Source: Aaosphaeria pasadenensis
Taxonomy: Eukaryota; Ascomycota; Dothideomycetes; Pleosporales
Assembly (NCBI GenBank): GCA_022813625.1
Contig: JAKLMB010000021.1
Location: 248,001-312,000, forward strand
Length of the DNA stretch: 64,000 nt
Reading direction: 5' to 3'
How positions within the stretch are numbered: position 1 is the stretch's first letter; each line of letters opens with the position of its first letter. This document shows, one piece after another, positions 34,054 through 45,603 of the stretch. Under the pieces are notes generated by a model that saw only the letters and a program-made list of their open reading frames with translations, made no database searches and was not told where the DNA came from. The position numbers and the translations under genes were made by a program.

Positions 34054-36953
34054 TTGGAGAAGAAAGAAGAAAGAAGAAGAAGAAGGGTTCGGCCTGTTGG
34101 ATTAGGGTTGGGTTACGGTATCTCCCTACAGCAGTAGAGTGTGTGGGTGTGGGTGTGGGTGTGGGTGTGTAACTGGGCGGAATTTTTAGTGTGCAAGGGA
34201 AAAGTTTGGTTGATGGCGGACCGGAATTTCCTCTAACACTTTTTCGCTCGTTCTTTCGTTCTTTGGCTATTCCCTTAACTTCTATGCACTAATAGGTACG
34301 GAGTACTGGGACTGGAAAATGGGGGGAACAGAGGTTGCTAGAAGCTTCCATGAGACCGAGCGTAGAAGCAGAAAAAAAGATGAGAGCCAGTGAGCCAGTA
34401 GTAAGTTGTGAGCGAAGGCCCGAGTAGCGATCAGCTATTACTCGTACCAGCCCAGCATAGAGCACAGCAGCACAGCCAGAACAGCCCAAAGCCACAGTCG
34501 TCAAGCCTCAGCAGAGTACGGAGTATTTACTCGAGTAATTGGTAGGAATAATAGGAGTAATTATTAGTTGATAGTAATCACTCCTCCTCCTCCTGATACT
34601 CTCGTAACAAGCACCGACAACGGCGGGAAGAAACAAAAGAGGTTGCAGGGTATTGGAGCAGATCGTGCTGCGTGCGTCGCCTTGCCGTCCTGTCGTTCTT
34701 TCGTCTGTCGTCCGTTTTATTATAATTATAAAAAAGAAAAGATAAAGAATAAAGAATAAAGAATAAAGGAACAAGGAACAAGCTTGTCAGATACACCCGA
34801 AACGTAGCTGGCGTTCTCGGGTTGTCGCGTGGGCCTTATAAACTTGTGTAGCCCAGAGAGGCTATATACAACGTGCAAGTCTGGAGTAGTCACTCCGTAC
34901 ATACATTACAATATTGCTCGTGGTCAATCTTCACATTCTATTGCACGCAAGCAGAGAGGTGGAGACGGCGTCAGCGCAAGAGCAGAGAATTGCCCATCTC
35001 AATGCTCTCATAGGTCGAGATATAGGAAGAGGCTGGTGCATTCATCCCATAACAAAGCAGGTAATCGAATCGACAGATGCTCGTCTCGTAACGCTCCTAC
35101 AATTGCACATCAAATCACCGCCTGGATCAACCTACGCGCCCTCTCATTCGCCATTCACTCTCCTCATCCTCCTCGTGTGAACACATCGCTACCCATTAGT
35201 CGTCAAGTGCCCGTGCTACCAAGCTGTTAACGCTCCTCTGCCAACGCAGATCTCGCTCTCCCACCCCCGTATCTGCTAAGCTCGCCAGTAGGATAATTCC
35301 AAAGCACGTCGATTCTCCAATCCGAATTCGGGGAGGTTGGATCTTGCAGTCGTTTAGCACGTTGCCAGCAGCAACCTATGTAGTCTGCACAGAAGAACAG
35401 CACCATTCTCCGATCCATTGCTTCTCGCGTGCTTTTGCATTGCAGCGATGAGCTGTTCATTGGGTTCCGTCAATCACAAAATTCGAGAGGCTGATGGTTA
35501 GTATACACAGCAGAGATGCTGCATGGCACTTGTTGGCAATCGCCCATGGCCGTTTTCTTGCATATCCAGTGTGTATGATTCCCCCGCCCGCAGTTTGTTG
35601 TAGTAGAAATGGGTCGGTTGATAACACACCGAGACAGTGCAGACAATACATAGTACATACAATATTTCGTCATTCTTCCTTTTCTTCTTGGACAAGGACA
35701 TTTGATATGTCCCCGTGCCCCACAATCTCACAACCTCTCCTCCAGGCATCTGCATGTGGATGAAAGTGCCGGATTGGTCTGGTACAACAATATACTCTCT
35801 AGTCGTTATTGTTCTCGCCGTCGCCTTTGATCCGATTGGCAATAATCAAGCCAACACCTGTTTCCGTATTGCCGCATTTACGGAGTACAGGATGCAGAAC
35901 TGATGCTATCTAGGTTCTCCGTATTCGTTGGCTTTGAGGGGGTTGGTCGACTATATCTACAGAGTATCGTGTACTGTGAACGGAGTAGACCGCCGCCAGC
36001 CAGCTGTGAATCTTATCTTGTCACCCCGCCCCGAATAGCATCATGACAAGTCAGAGAGTCCAATCTGTTTCTCTGTCTGTTGACGAACATTCGTTCCTGA
36101 ATAATTTATCCACGTGACTTAGTTATATCACGATGATAACAATTAACTGGAGGAATAATAAGTGGTGGTACCTATCTAGTTACCTGCGATTGTATTAATT
36201 ACATTCATCTTCGGCCGCCCAAACCAGCGAAGCTCGTCCCCCGCACCATCCCATCATTAGCTTCCCCCCAAGCCGGACCACCGAACCCACCACAACTGAC
36301 ACAACCACTACAACCACCACCACTCTGTCCTTGCAACATCCTCTCTTCCTCTAACCATCTACCCAGGATATCCCTCTTCAAACCACCAGCAGGCTATTCT
36401 CGAGCGTACTGTTCCCTGCTTCCCGCCTTTAGCTGCCTTCACAATCCCGTTGCGGTCACACGGACGATTACGGCATTGCGTGCACGGTCGGGTCATCATC
36501 GCTACATGGTACATGCGCTCTCTGTCTCTGTCAACTGTTAAAACTGTCTCTGGCCTCCCTCCTCTTTCTCTTTTTCTCTCTCGGAGGACAGACCTTGGAG
36601 CTGCGCATAGACAATCAAACCGCCTCACTATAGAGATCGATAAGACCGCCGCGCGCATTCCTAGACGTTTCCAATCTTAGTCCTCAGTTCCACCGCATCT
36701 GCATCGTGCCAACCGCTCCACTACTTAAACGTCCCTCCTCCCGGTGACTTCTACTGCTGCTACTACCACTGCCACTACTCATCTTCGCCTGCCCCGTCAT
36801 ACTCGTAGCTGAAGAGCTTAGCTACCTACCTTAACCCACCACTGCTGGCTGCTTCGACCCCGTCCACTCTACAGCCTTGAGGCACGCCTTCGTACCCAGA
36901 ACAGAACCATACCATAGCTATCATCCGCTGTGAAAAAGCGCGGAAATTCCACC
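34054..36953. other. Long intergenic region DnaJ gene - Yippee gene
   Basis: 2.9 kb between divergently transcribed genes. It holds a G-quadruplex-type GTGTGGG repeat (34141-34170), several ACGGAGTA motifs (34298, 34518, 34892, 35880, 35980) and a pyrimidine-rich stretch near 36230-36800 that probably forms the Yippee leader. Short frames here (for example 34829-35230 and 35494-35842) have no coding character. A non-coding RNA is possible but not supported. Confidence 0.5.
34141..34170 (+). repeat. GTGTGGG tandem repeat, potential G-quadruplex
   Basis: Four GGG runs start at 34145, 34151, 34157 and 34163, each separated by TGT. This meets the classical four-run G-quadruplex pattern. It lies about 90 bases upstream of the DnaJ-gene start, in its probable promoter or leader. 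Confidence 0.85.
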
Positions 36954-37368
36954 ATGGGGCTGGCATACAACATATACCTGAACTCGTCGCGAATCTACGG
37001 CTGTAAAAACTGCAAGACACACCTCTCAAACCACGACGACATCCTAAGTCGAGTGAGTACTCCTCCGCATTCCCCACCACCACCACCCTCCGCTCCGAAA
37101 GGGAACATACAGTTTCTAACCTACCTAATCACAGAATTTCCGCGGCCAACACGGCAAAGCCTACCTCTTCGACAACGTAGTCAACATCACGGAGTCGGAC
37201 CCGAACGAACGCAACATGACGACGGGTCGGCACATCGTGCGCGACATCCACTGCCGACAATGCAAGGAGACGGTGGGGTGGAAGTACGACAAGGCGTTTG
37301 AGAGCTCGGAGAAATACAAGGAGGGCAAGTTCATCCTGGAAGCGGAGTTACTGTGTACGGTGACATGA
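36954..37368 (+). CDS. Yippee-family zinc protein
   Basis: Small conserved zinc-binding protein (Yippee/Mis18/Cereblon fold; yeast Moh1 is the relative). Exons are 36954-37052 and 37135-37368, giving 110 aa, the family's normal length. The two zinc-binding CxxC pairs are CKNC (17-20) and CRQC (in DIHCRQCKE). Family strings LSNHDDILSR, NFRGQHGKAYLFDNVVN and GWKYDKAFESSEKYKEGKFILE are all present. The precise molecular function is unsettled; in animals some paralogues link to the GID/CTLH ubiquitin ligase. The intron sits just before NFRG. Confidence 0.95.
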
Positions 37369-39039
37369 GTCGTCCTGCCTGCGTGCCTTTCCTTCGTCGT
37401 CCACGGGGAGTGGAGATTGGGATGGAGAGGAGAGAGGCGAGGACGGTGAGACGCTTTTAACGACCGGTTCTTTGTTGCATGTCACGGAGTATTCATTATG
37501 GGACAACATGGTATCTTTTTTTTTCTCTTTGCGTCGGTTCTCTGTTTCTTTGCTTTTACTCTTCTTCTTATCTCCCCTCTTGGTTCTTGATATATTGGAA
37601 CGAACAACTTGGGTATCGGCGTCGAACTTTGGTAAACGGTGTTCCTCGCCTTTGCGGGGCTTTCTTTCTTCTTTTGGGACATATCTATTGGGCATTATCT
37701 ATGTCAGGGGTACATGGAGGACAACGTAGGATGGCTGGATCTTTGGTAACGTTACTGTCTGCGGGGTCATCAGAGAGAAGTAGTAGTGCGATCGAACAGG
37801 CAGACAGAACAGCGAGTAACGAGGGGAAGCAAAGACTATTACTTTTCAAACAGGCTTCAAATTTGAAAACCAGCCGAGCAATGTTTATATATCTGGTGAT
37901 CAGACGACGGTCATGGCAACCCTCCTATCCTTGCCTGTTCCTGTCACGCCGGGGCGAATGAAGGACCATGCGGAGTATTGTACGTACATCGAGATAGCCC
38001 GAAGCTGGTATAATCGACAGTATCGACGACTCAATCTATAGTACCCCTCCTCATCGCATTGTGGTAATTATACTCAAACACACCTTAAATATCTCTCCAG
38101 AATCATCAACAGTACATTTCAATTTTGAACTGCCTAGGTACCAGTTATACTCAGTAATTAGTCTCCTCCGGCGCGCCCCGCACGCCCTCCTAATTCCGTC
38201 GCCTCCCTGACTTAGGTAGTTGTACCTTTTCCGAACCCGACCCATTCTCGTGCTCGCAAGCTCCCCAATACCCAGACCTAGGTAAACCCCTACCATTCGA
38301 GCTGTGTACCCCGCATCCCGCCCGCATCATTCAATCATACCTCATAGCATCACAGACTCAACAAACGCAACATAAAACATCGTCAACCTCGGCGTACTAC
38401 TCGCATATCATAAGGTTTGGATCTTGAGAAAAGCCCATCCTTTCTTCTTTCTCACTTCGCTCGCAATAATCACACATTGTCAATTCCTCTTCTTCATATT
38501 CTGCCCTCCTGGGAACGCCGAGTTCGGATTCAAAGCTATAGCACACCACTCAATTTTGAGATATTGGGAACGCTTGACTCAATTGCATGTAATTGGAAGT
38601 ACGTATGTCTTCCTTTCCTTATGTTGACCTTCCAATCTCGAAAGTCGTCACTCTCTGCGTGCATCATACCTCAATTTCGCGGGGGATGGCGGGACCGAAA
38701 TATGTAGGTATGTTGGGGTAGAGCTCGAGGTTCCGATTTCCGTGGGAATTCTAGTTTCCGTCTTAACACATCTCACTCCAACACCCACAAACAAGCTCCT
38801 CTTTGGATTTCTTTGCCTTTCCCTCGGCTGTTGTGTGTTTTTATGTAATTAAGCTCCCCGTCACTGCTCTTCATCTCTTCTCTTTTCGACTCTTCGTACT
38901 GCTGAGCCCATTGGTTTGATACAAGCAACCTACAGGCCTTACGACTGACACATAACTCTAGATACTCACAGACCTTACCATAACATACAGGCACTGCCCA
39001 ACAGCAACTTATTGAAGGAAAGACCAAAAATCAGAAAAC
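37369..39039. other. Intergenic region Yippee - alcohol dehydrogenase
   Basis: Holds the Yippee 3' UTR and the upstream region of the dehydrogenase gene, with ACGGAGTA at 37484 and CGGAGTA at 37971. Frames at 37472-37961 and 38417-38707 are low complexity or featureless. No gene is supported. Confidence 0.5.
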
Positions 39040-40464
39040 ATGTCGACCGGAACCATGAAAGCAGTGGTGTTCAAAGGGCCCGGGAAGATCGTTGTCGAAG
39101 ACCGTCCGATACCCCAGATTAAAGACGCTGGGGATGTGATTGTTAAGGTTGATAAGGTTCGTCTTCTCTTATCACCCCTTTCTTTTTGTTTTGGAACTGT
39201 AGGGGAATATGGGAGGTTGAGGGTGAATGTTTTGCTGATTTGACATATGGGAGGGTTGCAGACGGCGCTTTGTGGAAGGTAATTATAACTCCCGGATTTC
39301 TTTTTGGCTTCCTGTCTATTTGAATTGGAGTGAAGAGTGGGGGGAGAGGAAGAGAAGGCGGCTGGAGAAAGAGCACGAGAAGAGAAAGAGACGTATACCA
39401 CCACCATCATCAACGCATATTTCTAACGCGCCCCGGATACCAACAGTGAACTCCACGTCTTCCGCGGCCACCAACCGTCCCCGACCGACTTCATCATGGG
39501 CCACGAATTCACCGGCGTCGTGCACGAGGTCGGCTCGGGCGTCAAGACGCTCAAGAAGGGCGACAAGATCGTCAGCCCGTTCACCGTGTCCTGCGGCTCC
39601 TGCTTCTACTGCTCGCGCGGGTTCTCCTCCCGCTGCGAGAAGTGCCAGCTCTTCGGCTCGCAGGGCCTGGACGGCGCGCAGGCGCAGTACGTCCGGGTGC
39701 CGCTGGCGGACTCGACGGCCGTGAAGGCGCCAGAGGGTATCAAGGACGAGGCGCTCGTGCTCATGGCGGATATCTTCCCGACGGGATATTTCGCTGCGTG
39801 GAACGGGTTCAAGGACTTCTCGGCTGAGGAGATCGCAGAGGCGACTGTCGTGCTGATTGGGTGTGGGCCCGTCGCGCTGTGCTCACTCGTCAACATCGTG
39901 GATTACAAGCCGAAGCACATTCTCGCGGTGGACTCGGTGCCGTCGAGGCTGGAGCTGGCGAAGGATCTTGGAGCCGAGCCGTGGAACTTCCAGACGGACC
40001 GTAAAGGATTAGATGCGAGGGTGAAGGAGCTCACGGACGGGAGGGGTGCCGACATTGTGATTGAGATTGTGGGGTTGAGTCCCGCGCTGCAGATGGGCTT
40101 CGATTTGCTGAGGCCTTGGGGTGTGATCAGCAGTGCGGGCGTGCATAATGGGGAGATTCCGTGGAATGGAAATCAGGCGTATGGGAAGAATCTACGGGTT
40201 CAGATGGGTCGTTGCCCAGTCAGGAGCGTGTTTGAGAAGTCTCTGGAGAAGCTAAAGGAGAAGCAGCATTTGCTTGGGTGAGTTTGTTCTGATGGTGCTA
40301 TTTGGAGATGTTTCTGTGTGGAGTGGTTGTCACGATGGAAGCAGAGCTAATGATATTCTAGATTCATGGCCAACAAGATTATGCCATTGACAGATGCCGT
40401 GGAGGCATACGATTTGTTCGACAAGATGAAGGTACAAAAGGTGGTCTTTGAGGCTCAGAAGTAA
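39040..40464 (+). CDS. Zinc-dependent alcohol dehydrogenase (MDR family)
   Basis: Medium-chain NAD(P)-dependent alcohol or polyol dehydrogenase. Exons are 39040-39156, a 17-base microexon 39262-39278, 39447-40277 and 40362-40464, giving 355 aa. The joined microexon rebuilds TALCGSELHVFRGHQ, placing catalytic zinc ligand C43 and then H64-E65 in MGHEFTG. Structural zinc cysteines C94, C97, C100 and C108 (SCGSCFYCSRGFSSRC) are complete. The Rossmann glycine motif is IGCGPVALC, with D/S at the cofactor-selecting end of the next strand (AVDSVPSR). The coding third exon is notably G+C-rich compared with neighbours. The substrate is unknown; the sequence resembles glutathione-independent formaldehyde or alcohol dehydrogenase-like fungal MDRs. 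Confidence 0.94.
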
Positions 40465-40892
40465 CGTCAATGAGTACTGGTATGGAAATGGGTTGAACGT
40501 ACGGAGTAAAAGTGTAAATACGGAGATAGATGGATTAAGATAGAGACGATTCGTGTGGGGAAGGGAAGGAACCACAGGACGCAGAATGCAGGGCAGGACA
40601 GGGAGGCTGGACCAATGGGATCGCCGCATTGACGGGGACAAAAGAATGCAACAGTTTCCGAGGTTGATTTTCTGGCCAATTGGAAGACTATACTGCAGGC
40701 AAACAAACATCTTGTACGGCATTAGTATTTTTGCTCCGTTACATTTAATCGATGTTGCAGTTAGTGACTTGCCATGCATGCAGCCTCCTTGACTGGGAAT
40801 GGTTCGAGTGAAAAATTACCTGAGTGCGGGATTGGAGTAACAAAGCACAGGTTTCCGGACACTGATGGACTATTGATAGCTAGGGCGACTGC

Positions 40893-41204
40893 ATGCACCG
40901 AAGCACGCGCAGAACGATTGACAGTCACGAGTTGATAGCCAGTGAATGGCAAACGCCAATGGAACCCAGTGGGTCTGAAGTAGCCCCGGACTTGCTTGAG
41001 TATTGGAGTGAAGATACGATACCTATCTCTATATCCCTAGAAGAATACCGAGCAATTGCGATGCGGGTGGGGCATCGGACTTTGGAAGTCAGGGTATCTG
41101 TTGGTCGATTGACAATTCGGCCATTGACACGAGAGGAGGAAAAGCGGCGAGGTAGTAACCTACCCCTACCTTACGAGTGGGATGGGATGATAGAGGTGAT
41201 GTGA
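40893..41204 (+). CDS. Small hypothetical protein, 103 aa
   Basis: Single open frame with a balanced acidic/basic composition and a compact C-terminal part (VGHRTLEVRVSVGRLTIRPL, then LPLPYEWDGMIEVM). No domain, signal peptide or membrane segment is recognised. It could be an orphan gene; it could equally be a chance frame in intergenic DNA. There is no intron evidence and no homologue that I know. Confidence 0.3.
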   Translation: MHRSTRRTIDSHELIASEWQTPMEPSGSEVAPDLLEYWSEDTIPISISLEEYRAIAMRVGHRTLEVRVSVGRLTIRPLTREEEKRRGSNLPLPYEWDGMIEVM

Positions 41205-42649
41205 ATTCTGTGGGTTTTGTGGGTTACCTGTGGATCACATCGTCAGAGAGGCGAACGAGGGAGGGATGACACTCTGGACAATACAAGTCACCAACTACTG
41301 CATGTGAGGCAGTCAGTCCGATTGATCAACAATCAGGCATGGCTACTTAGGTACATGTAGGTAGTACTGGCTTGTAGTCAGAAGACGATGTGGGATTTCC
41401 GGGGTGAATTGAGTCGTTCAATGTGTGAAGCGGGTGCATGCGGGTTTCATTGAATGAGGCAAGGTGGGCATCAATGGAAAGCCCACCACTAGGCGAGCCA
41501 AACGCAGGAAAGGAGCATGATGAATTGATGAACTGATAAATTGTGACGGTAGAAGATGTTTTTGTGAATAAGTAATCAAATGCTAGACGGAGTAAGAGGA
41601 AGATTGCTACAAGTAGAAGAGAGTTAGAGGAGGACATCGAGCAGGGTAGAGGATCACCGTGTAGGTAATTAATACAAATAGACTCTATCGCTGTCTAGCG
41701 AACCAACTCTGCAACGAACTACGCCGGTACTCTTCTTAGAATGAATAGAAGACTGCAGCCTCCTTCCATGTAAATGTTAACACCATTGATCCGATGAGAC
41801 GATAAATCAGATCCTGAACTTTCATCATACAATTTGTATACCTTCAATTGTCACTGCAGATGAAGATTTCTGTTAGCGTGGTTCGTTACGCGGTTATGTT
41901 CGCTAGACAGTTACAGTCTACAAAGATTACGTGGTAGTGAACACAAGCCCTGAGGTCCGTCGCACCTGCCTGCCATACGGACGAGGAAGTCACAGAACAC
42001 AAACACAAAGATCATACAGAAAACAGTGACGACTCCGTACAATGATACAATCACAGAGCCAATTGATCGTCACTGGATTCATCATGATTATACCGTGAAA
42101 TACATCAGTAGAATTTAACGTTCGTTGTCATTAGCTATCGCCATCATCATCCAACGGCCGGTCTTTCAAACGGAAATTCTCTTCAACATCTAAGCCGCTC
42201 TACCTCTTTGTCATCCTTCCTGTACCTGCACTGTGCCTTACCCTACCATCTATTACGGTACCTACGCGGCCACACCTTCAACTACGACCTTACCTTACTT
42301 CCACTAACACTAACTAACCCTACTCGAACTACTTTCCCTCCTACTTACTCTTACTCTTACTCTCGTCTCCCTCTCTCCTCTCTCTCTTCCCCTCCCCCAA
42401 ACACTCGCGCACATCACACACACGCACACATCACACCCTACTCACTCTTCTTCTTCCTCCTCCATCCTCACCTCTTCCTCTCTTCTCTTCTCCTCTCCCC
42501 ACCTCTCTCTCTAACACCCTCACCTTTCTCCCTCTTCCTTTTCTCTCTCCCCAGAGCCTCGTCCTCCTCATCAGTCGACCACCCATCACCTTTTCTCCCC
42601 CGCCGCTTCCTGCCGCACCTCTTCTTCACTCAACCCTACTCTACTCTAG

Positions 42650-42786
42650 GTAAGTTGTCAGGAACAACAATCCCATTGCCACCGCAGATCTGCCACCGCG
42701 CACACCAATCTTTTCTCTCGCGCTGTTCGTCAATACTTAACAATCAATTTCTTGTCTCTCGCCCAACATCTGCGCGTTCTCGTAGT
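42650..42786 (+). other. Possible 5' UTR intron of the KH gene
   Basis: The donor is TCTAG|GTAAGT at 42650, a CTTAAC branch-like site lies near 42736 and a CGTAG acceptor at 42782-42786. It lies in the pyrimidine-rich leader before the start at 42909. Whether it is used is inferred. Confidence 0.35.
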
Positions 42787-42908
42787 GCACAATCCAGGCT
42801 CACGCCGCCATTCTTGCATTCCATTCATTCTCATTGTCTTCCTACTTCTCTAACACTCCTACAAAGCTCCACCGCCACTACTCCCTCTCCCACATCCCTT
42901 CCTTCATC

Positions 42909-44068
42909 ATGTCTGCCGAAGACTCTCAACAAAACTCCCAGGTCGTCTCCGACTCCTACGAGCGCCACAATGACGACAGCGACGTCGTCCCCCGCACCGA
43001 GCAGGAGTACGCAGAGTCCCAGCTCACCCTCCGCGCCATCGTGTCTTCCAAGGAGGCCGGTGTCATCATCGGAAAGGCTGGCAAGAATGTTGCCGACCTG
43101 CGCGATGAGACTGGCGTCCGCGCCGGCGTAAGTAAGGTCGTCCAAGGTGTTCACGACCGCGTCCTCTCCGTCACTGGCTCTCTCTCTGGCATCGCCAAAG
43201 CTTATGGCCTTGTTGCCAAAGGCCTTCTGGAGGGCGCCCCCCAGATGGGAATGGGCGGCCTCATCCGCAGCGATGGCACCCACCGTAAGTATCCTTCTCA
43301 ATTATTAAAGAGATGGCGGCTGTTTCGGGCTTCGGGGTGTATGAAATTTTACGAACACTCAACTAACAACCACAAGCCATCCGTCTTCTCATCTCCCACA
43401 ACCAGATGGGCACCATCATTGGTCGCCAGGGATTGAAGATCAAGCAGATCCAGGATAACTCCGGTGTTCGCATGGTCGCCCAAAAGGAGATGCTTCCTCA
43501 GTCCACCGAGCGCATCGTCGAGGTGCAGGGTTCCCCACAAGGAATTGAGAAGGCTGTCTGGGAAATTGGCAAGTGCCTGATCGACGACTCCGAGCGCGGT
43601 TATGGAACTGTGCTCTACAACCCTGCCGTGCGCGTCCAGCCCGGTGTTGGCCCGTTGACAAATGGTTCGCCAACCCTCAGCACTGGACGTTCCTACAACC
43701 GCACCGGCCACGGTGCCGACTTCAGCGACGCCCCGCCCCCTACCTACAACAACCGTCGCTCCGGATCGGACGCCGCCAGCAGGCCACCCCCTCCCACTCA
43801 CACCGAGGACGGAGAGGAGATGCAGACCCAGAACATCAGCATTCCGTCTGACATGGTTGGCTGCATCATTGGCCGTGGTGGTACCAAGATTAGCGAGATC
43901 CGCAAGAGCTCTGGTGCTCGCATCTCCATTGCCAAGGCTCCTCATGACGACTCTGGCGAGCGCATGTTCACTATCACCGGAAGCGCAGGCGCCAACGAGA
44001 AGGCCTTGTACTTGTTGTACGAGAACTTGGAGGCCGAGAAGATGCGCCGCAGCCAGGCTCAGGATTAG
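42909..44068 (+). CDS. Three-KH-domain RNA-binding protein (Rnc1/Pbp2/PCBP-like)
   Basis: Poly(C)-binding-type RNA-binding protein, likely acting in mRNA stability or translation. Exons are 42909-43284 and 43377-44068, giving 355 aa. The three KH domains each have an intact GxxG loop: KH1 with IIGKAGKN (GKAG at 55-58), KH2 with IIGRQGLK (GRQG at 141-144, rebuilt after the intron) and KH3 with IIGRGGTK (near 291-294). A Pro/Ser-rich linker of about 75 residues separates KH2 and KH3. The start at 42909 (MSAEDSQQ) is preferred over the in-frame upstream Met at 42834, because the upstream part is translated pyrimidine-rich leader. S. pombe Rnc1 is the closest type that I recognise. Confidence 0.94.
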
Positions 44069-45603
44069 ATTGGACTCCATTGAGATCTCGATTGGTGGAT
44101 TTCGATTGCAGTTTGCTAGGGCGACTTACCAGGATGGAGATACGCGCCTCAGTTGCACGTTGACTTGATCTTTGGGCCGGTCGTCATGATGGATTCGGAA
44201 CGTTCAGGCCTTCGCTTCTAATTTCCACCCTTTGGCATCGGTAGGCCTCAAAAGCAGCCTTTGCCTCTTTCATTGCGCCTGTTCACCTCATGCATACCAT
44301 GCACAGGCCTATTTTCTTTCTACCACCTTTTATTGTCTTCTTCGAGACTACAGTGCACATTGAGCGGCTTACGATTCATGACTTATGGCCTTGATATCCG
44401 CCTGTCTGCGATGGGTTGTCCTCGAGGCAGAGATCTGGTTTCATCAAAAAATGGGGATGAACTAAAAAACGAAGAAAGAAAAGAATGGGCCGCCACTGTC
44501 ATACATCACTCACTCTCGCACACACACTCTCTCTCCCCCTTGAGGCTTTCAACCGATCACTTGCGCACCTTCCCTCACACCCTTAACTAGCACTCTGTTA
44601 TCCGTATCCGCGAACCTTTCCCCCAACCCCTGTCCTTCGGTTATTAGCTTCTCTCTTTTATCCCACCCGTGGGAATCTCGTCATACATCCCTTCCTTCGT
44701 ATCCGTACCTGCCTCTCCGTCCGTCTCTCCCTCATCATTGTATGGCCTGATTCTGGAAGAAAATTAGCTGCAGAATATTGGCAAGGCTGCATCTTCTACT
44801 AGTTTCTGTAGAGTAGTAATGCCACTGCGGCGATATTTTGATACATCTAATCATTCTCAATTCAATCTTCGTGATGTGGTCCATGGTTAAGAACGCAGCA
44901 TCGTCATTCGTCTTTGGCTGTCTCGTGTTTCGGTGGATCGAGCCTGAAACGCGTTCAAGTGGGAGGCTGGTGGGCTGTCACTTGTTTTCAGATCTACATT
45001 TAAATTCCGCCCCATAGATCATGAGTCAAACGATATTCAGTCACATTATAGCCAAGATTGTAAAGCTTTTCACATTCTTCAATGAAGGTCATTCAGGACA
45101 AGACTAGGTTCTTGATGAACGGTAGGGTTGGCGTGTATGGCTTCTAGCACACCTCAACAGAATTTGTTATGCGTCGCCTTTCTGTGATCAGTATATCGAT
45201 TCTCGACAAGGCCTGCCAGACCTTTCTAAGGCTTCGGAAAGCCCTTCAACCAAGCGCAGGCCTAAGACATTAAATAGATCGGAATCTGGTTCCGATTCGG
45301 AATCAGGGTGACCCCTGCACAGGCTAGCGAAGTGACCCGGCGGAGCTTCGACCTCCTCGATAATGACGGACGTAGATGCCACATCGCAACTTGTCATCGC
45401 ACATTAGAGATATAAGCAGTACACCCTACCACGCTCCTTTCAACCTTCTCTAGACCTCCACGCAAGAATTCACGGACGGATTTCGCCAGTTCATACAATC
45501 GCTTCCTTTCGCTTCCTCACGCCCATTGTTGGTCGATATCCCCACGTATCTATTCCACTTTGCGACATCCTTCTTTGGATACGCTGTCCTCTGCGCAAAC
45601 GAT
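44069..45603. other. Intergenic region KH protein - HUT1
   Basis: Contains the KH gene 3' UTR and the HUT1 upstream region. A C/T-rich zone near 44500-44740 continues the strand bias of the KH locus. Frames at 44261-44590 and 45188-45397 are featureless. No RNA gene is recognised. Confidence 0.5.

Larger units (their letters stand above)
40465..42908. other. Intergenic region alcohol dehydrogenase - KH protein
   Basis: Contains ACGGAGTA motifs at 40501, 41586 and 42032 (the last inverted) and a small ORF at 40893-41204 listed separately. From about 42200 the strand becomes strongly C/T-rich and leads into the KH gene; this is probably its long 5' leader, with a perfect AG|GTAAGT donor at 42650. 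Confidence 0.55.

Noticed and set aside
34054..34120. Heat-shock elements before the DnaJ gene
   Set aside because: GAA/AAG repeats are present, but their spacing does not fit alternating nGAAn/nTTCn units.
42208..42908. Open plus-strand frame of about 300 codons upstream of the KH start
   Set aside because: Low-complexity Ser/Pro/Leu translation of a pyrimidine-rich leader; it runs into the KH exon in another frame.
43349..44080. 243-codon minus-strand frame
   Set aside because: Exactly antisense to the KH2-KH3 exon, which has clear GxxG motifs; Leu/Val/Gly-rich shadow composition.
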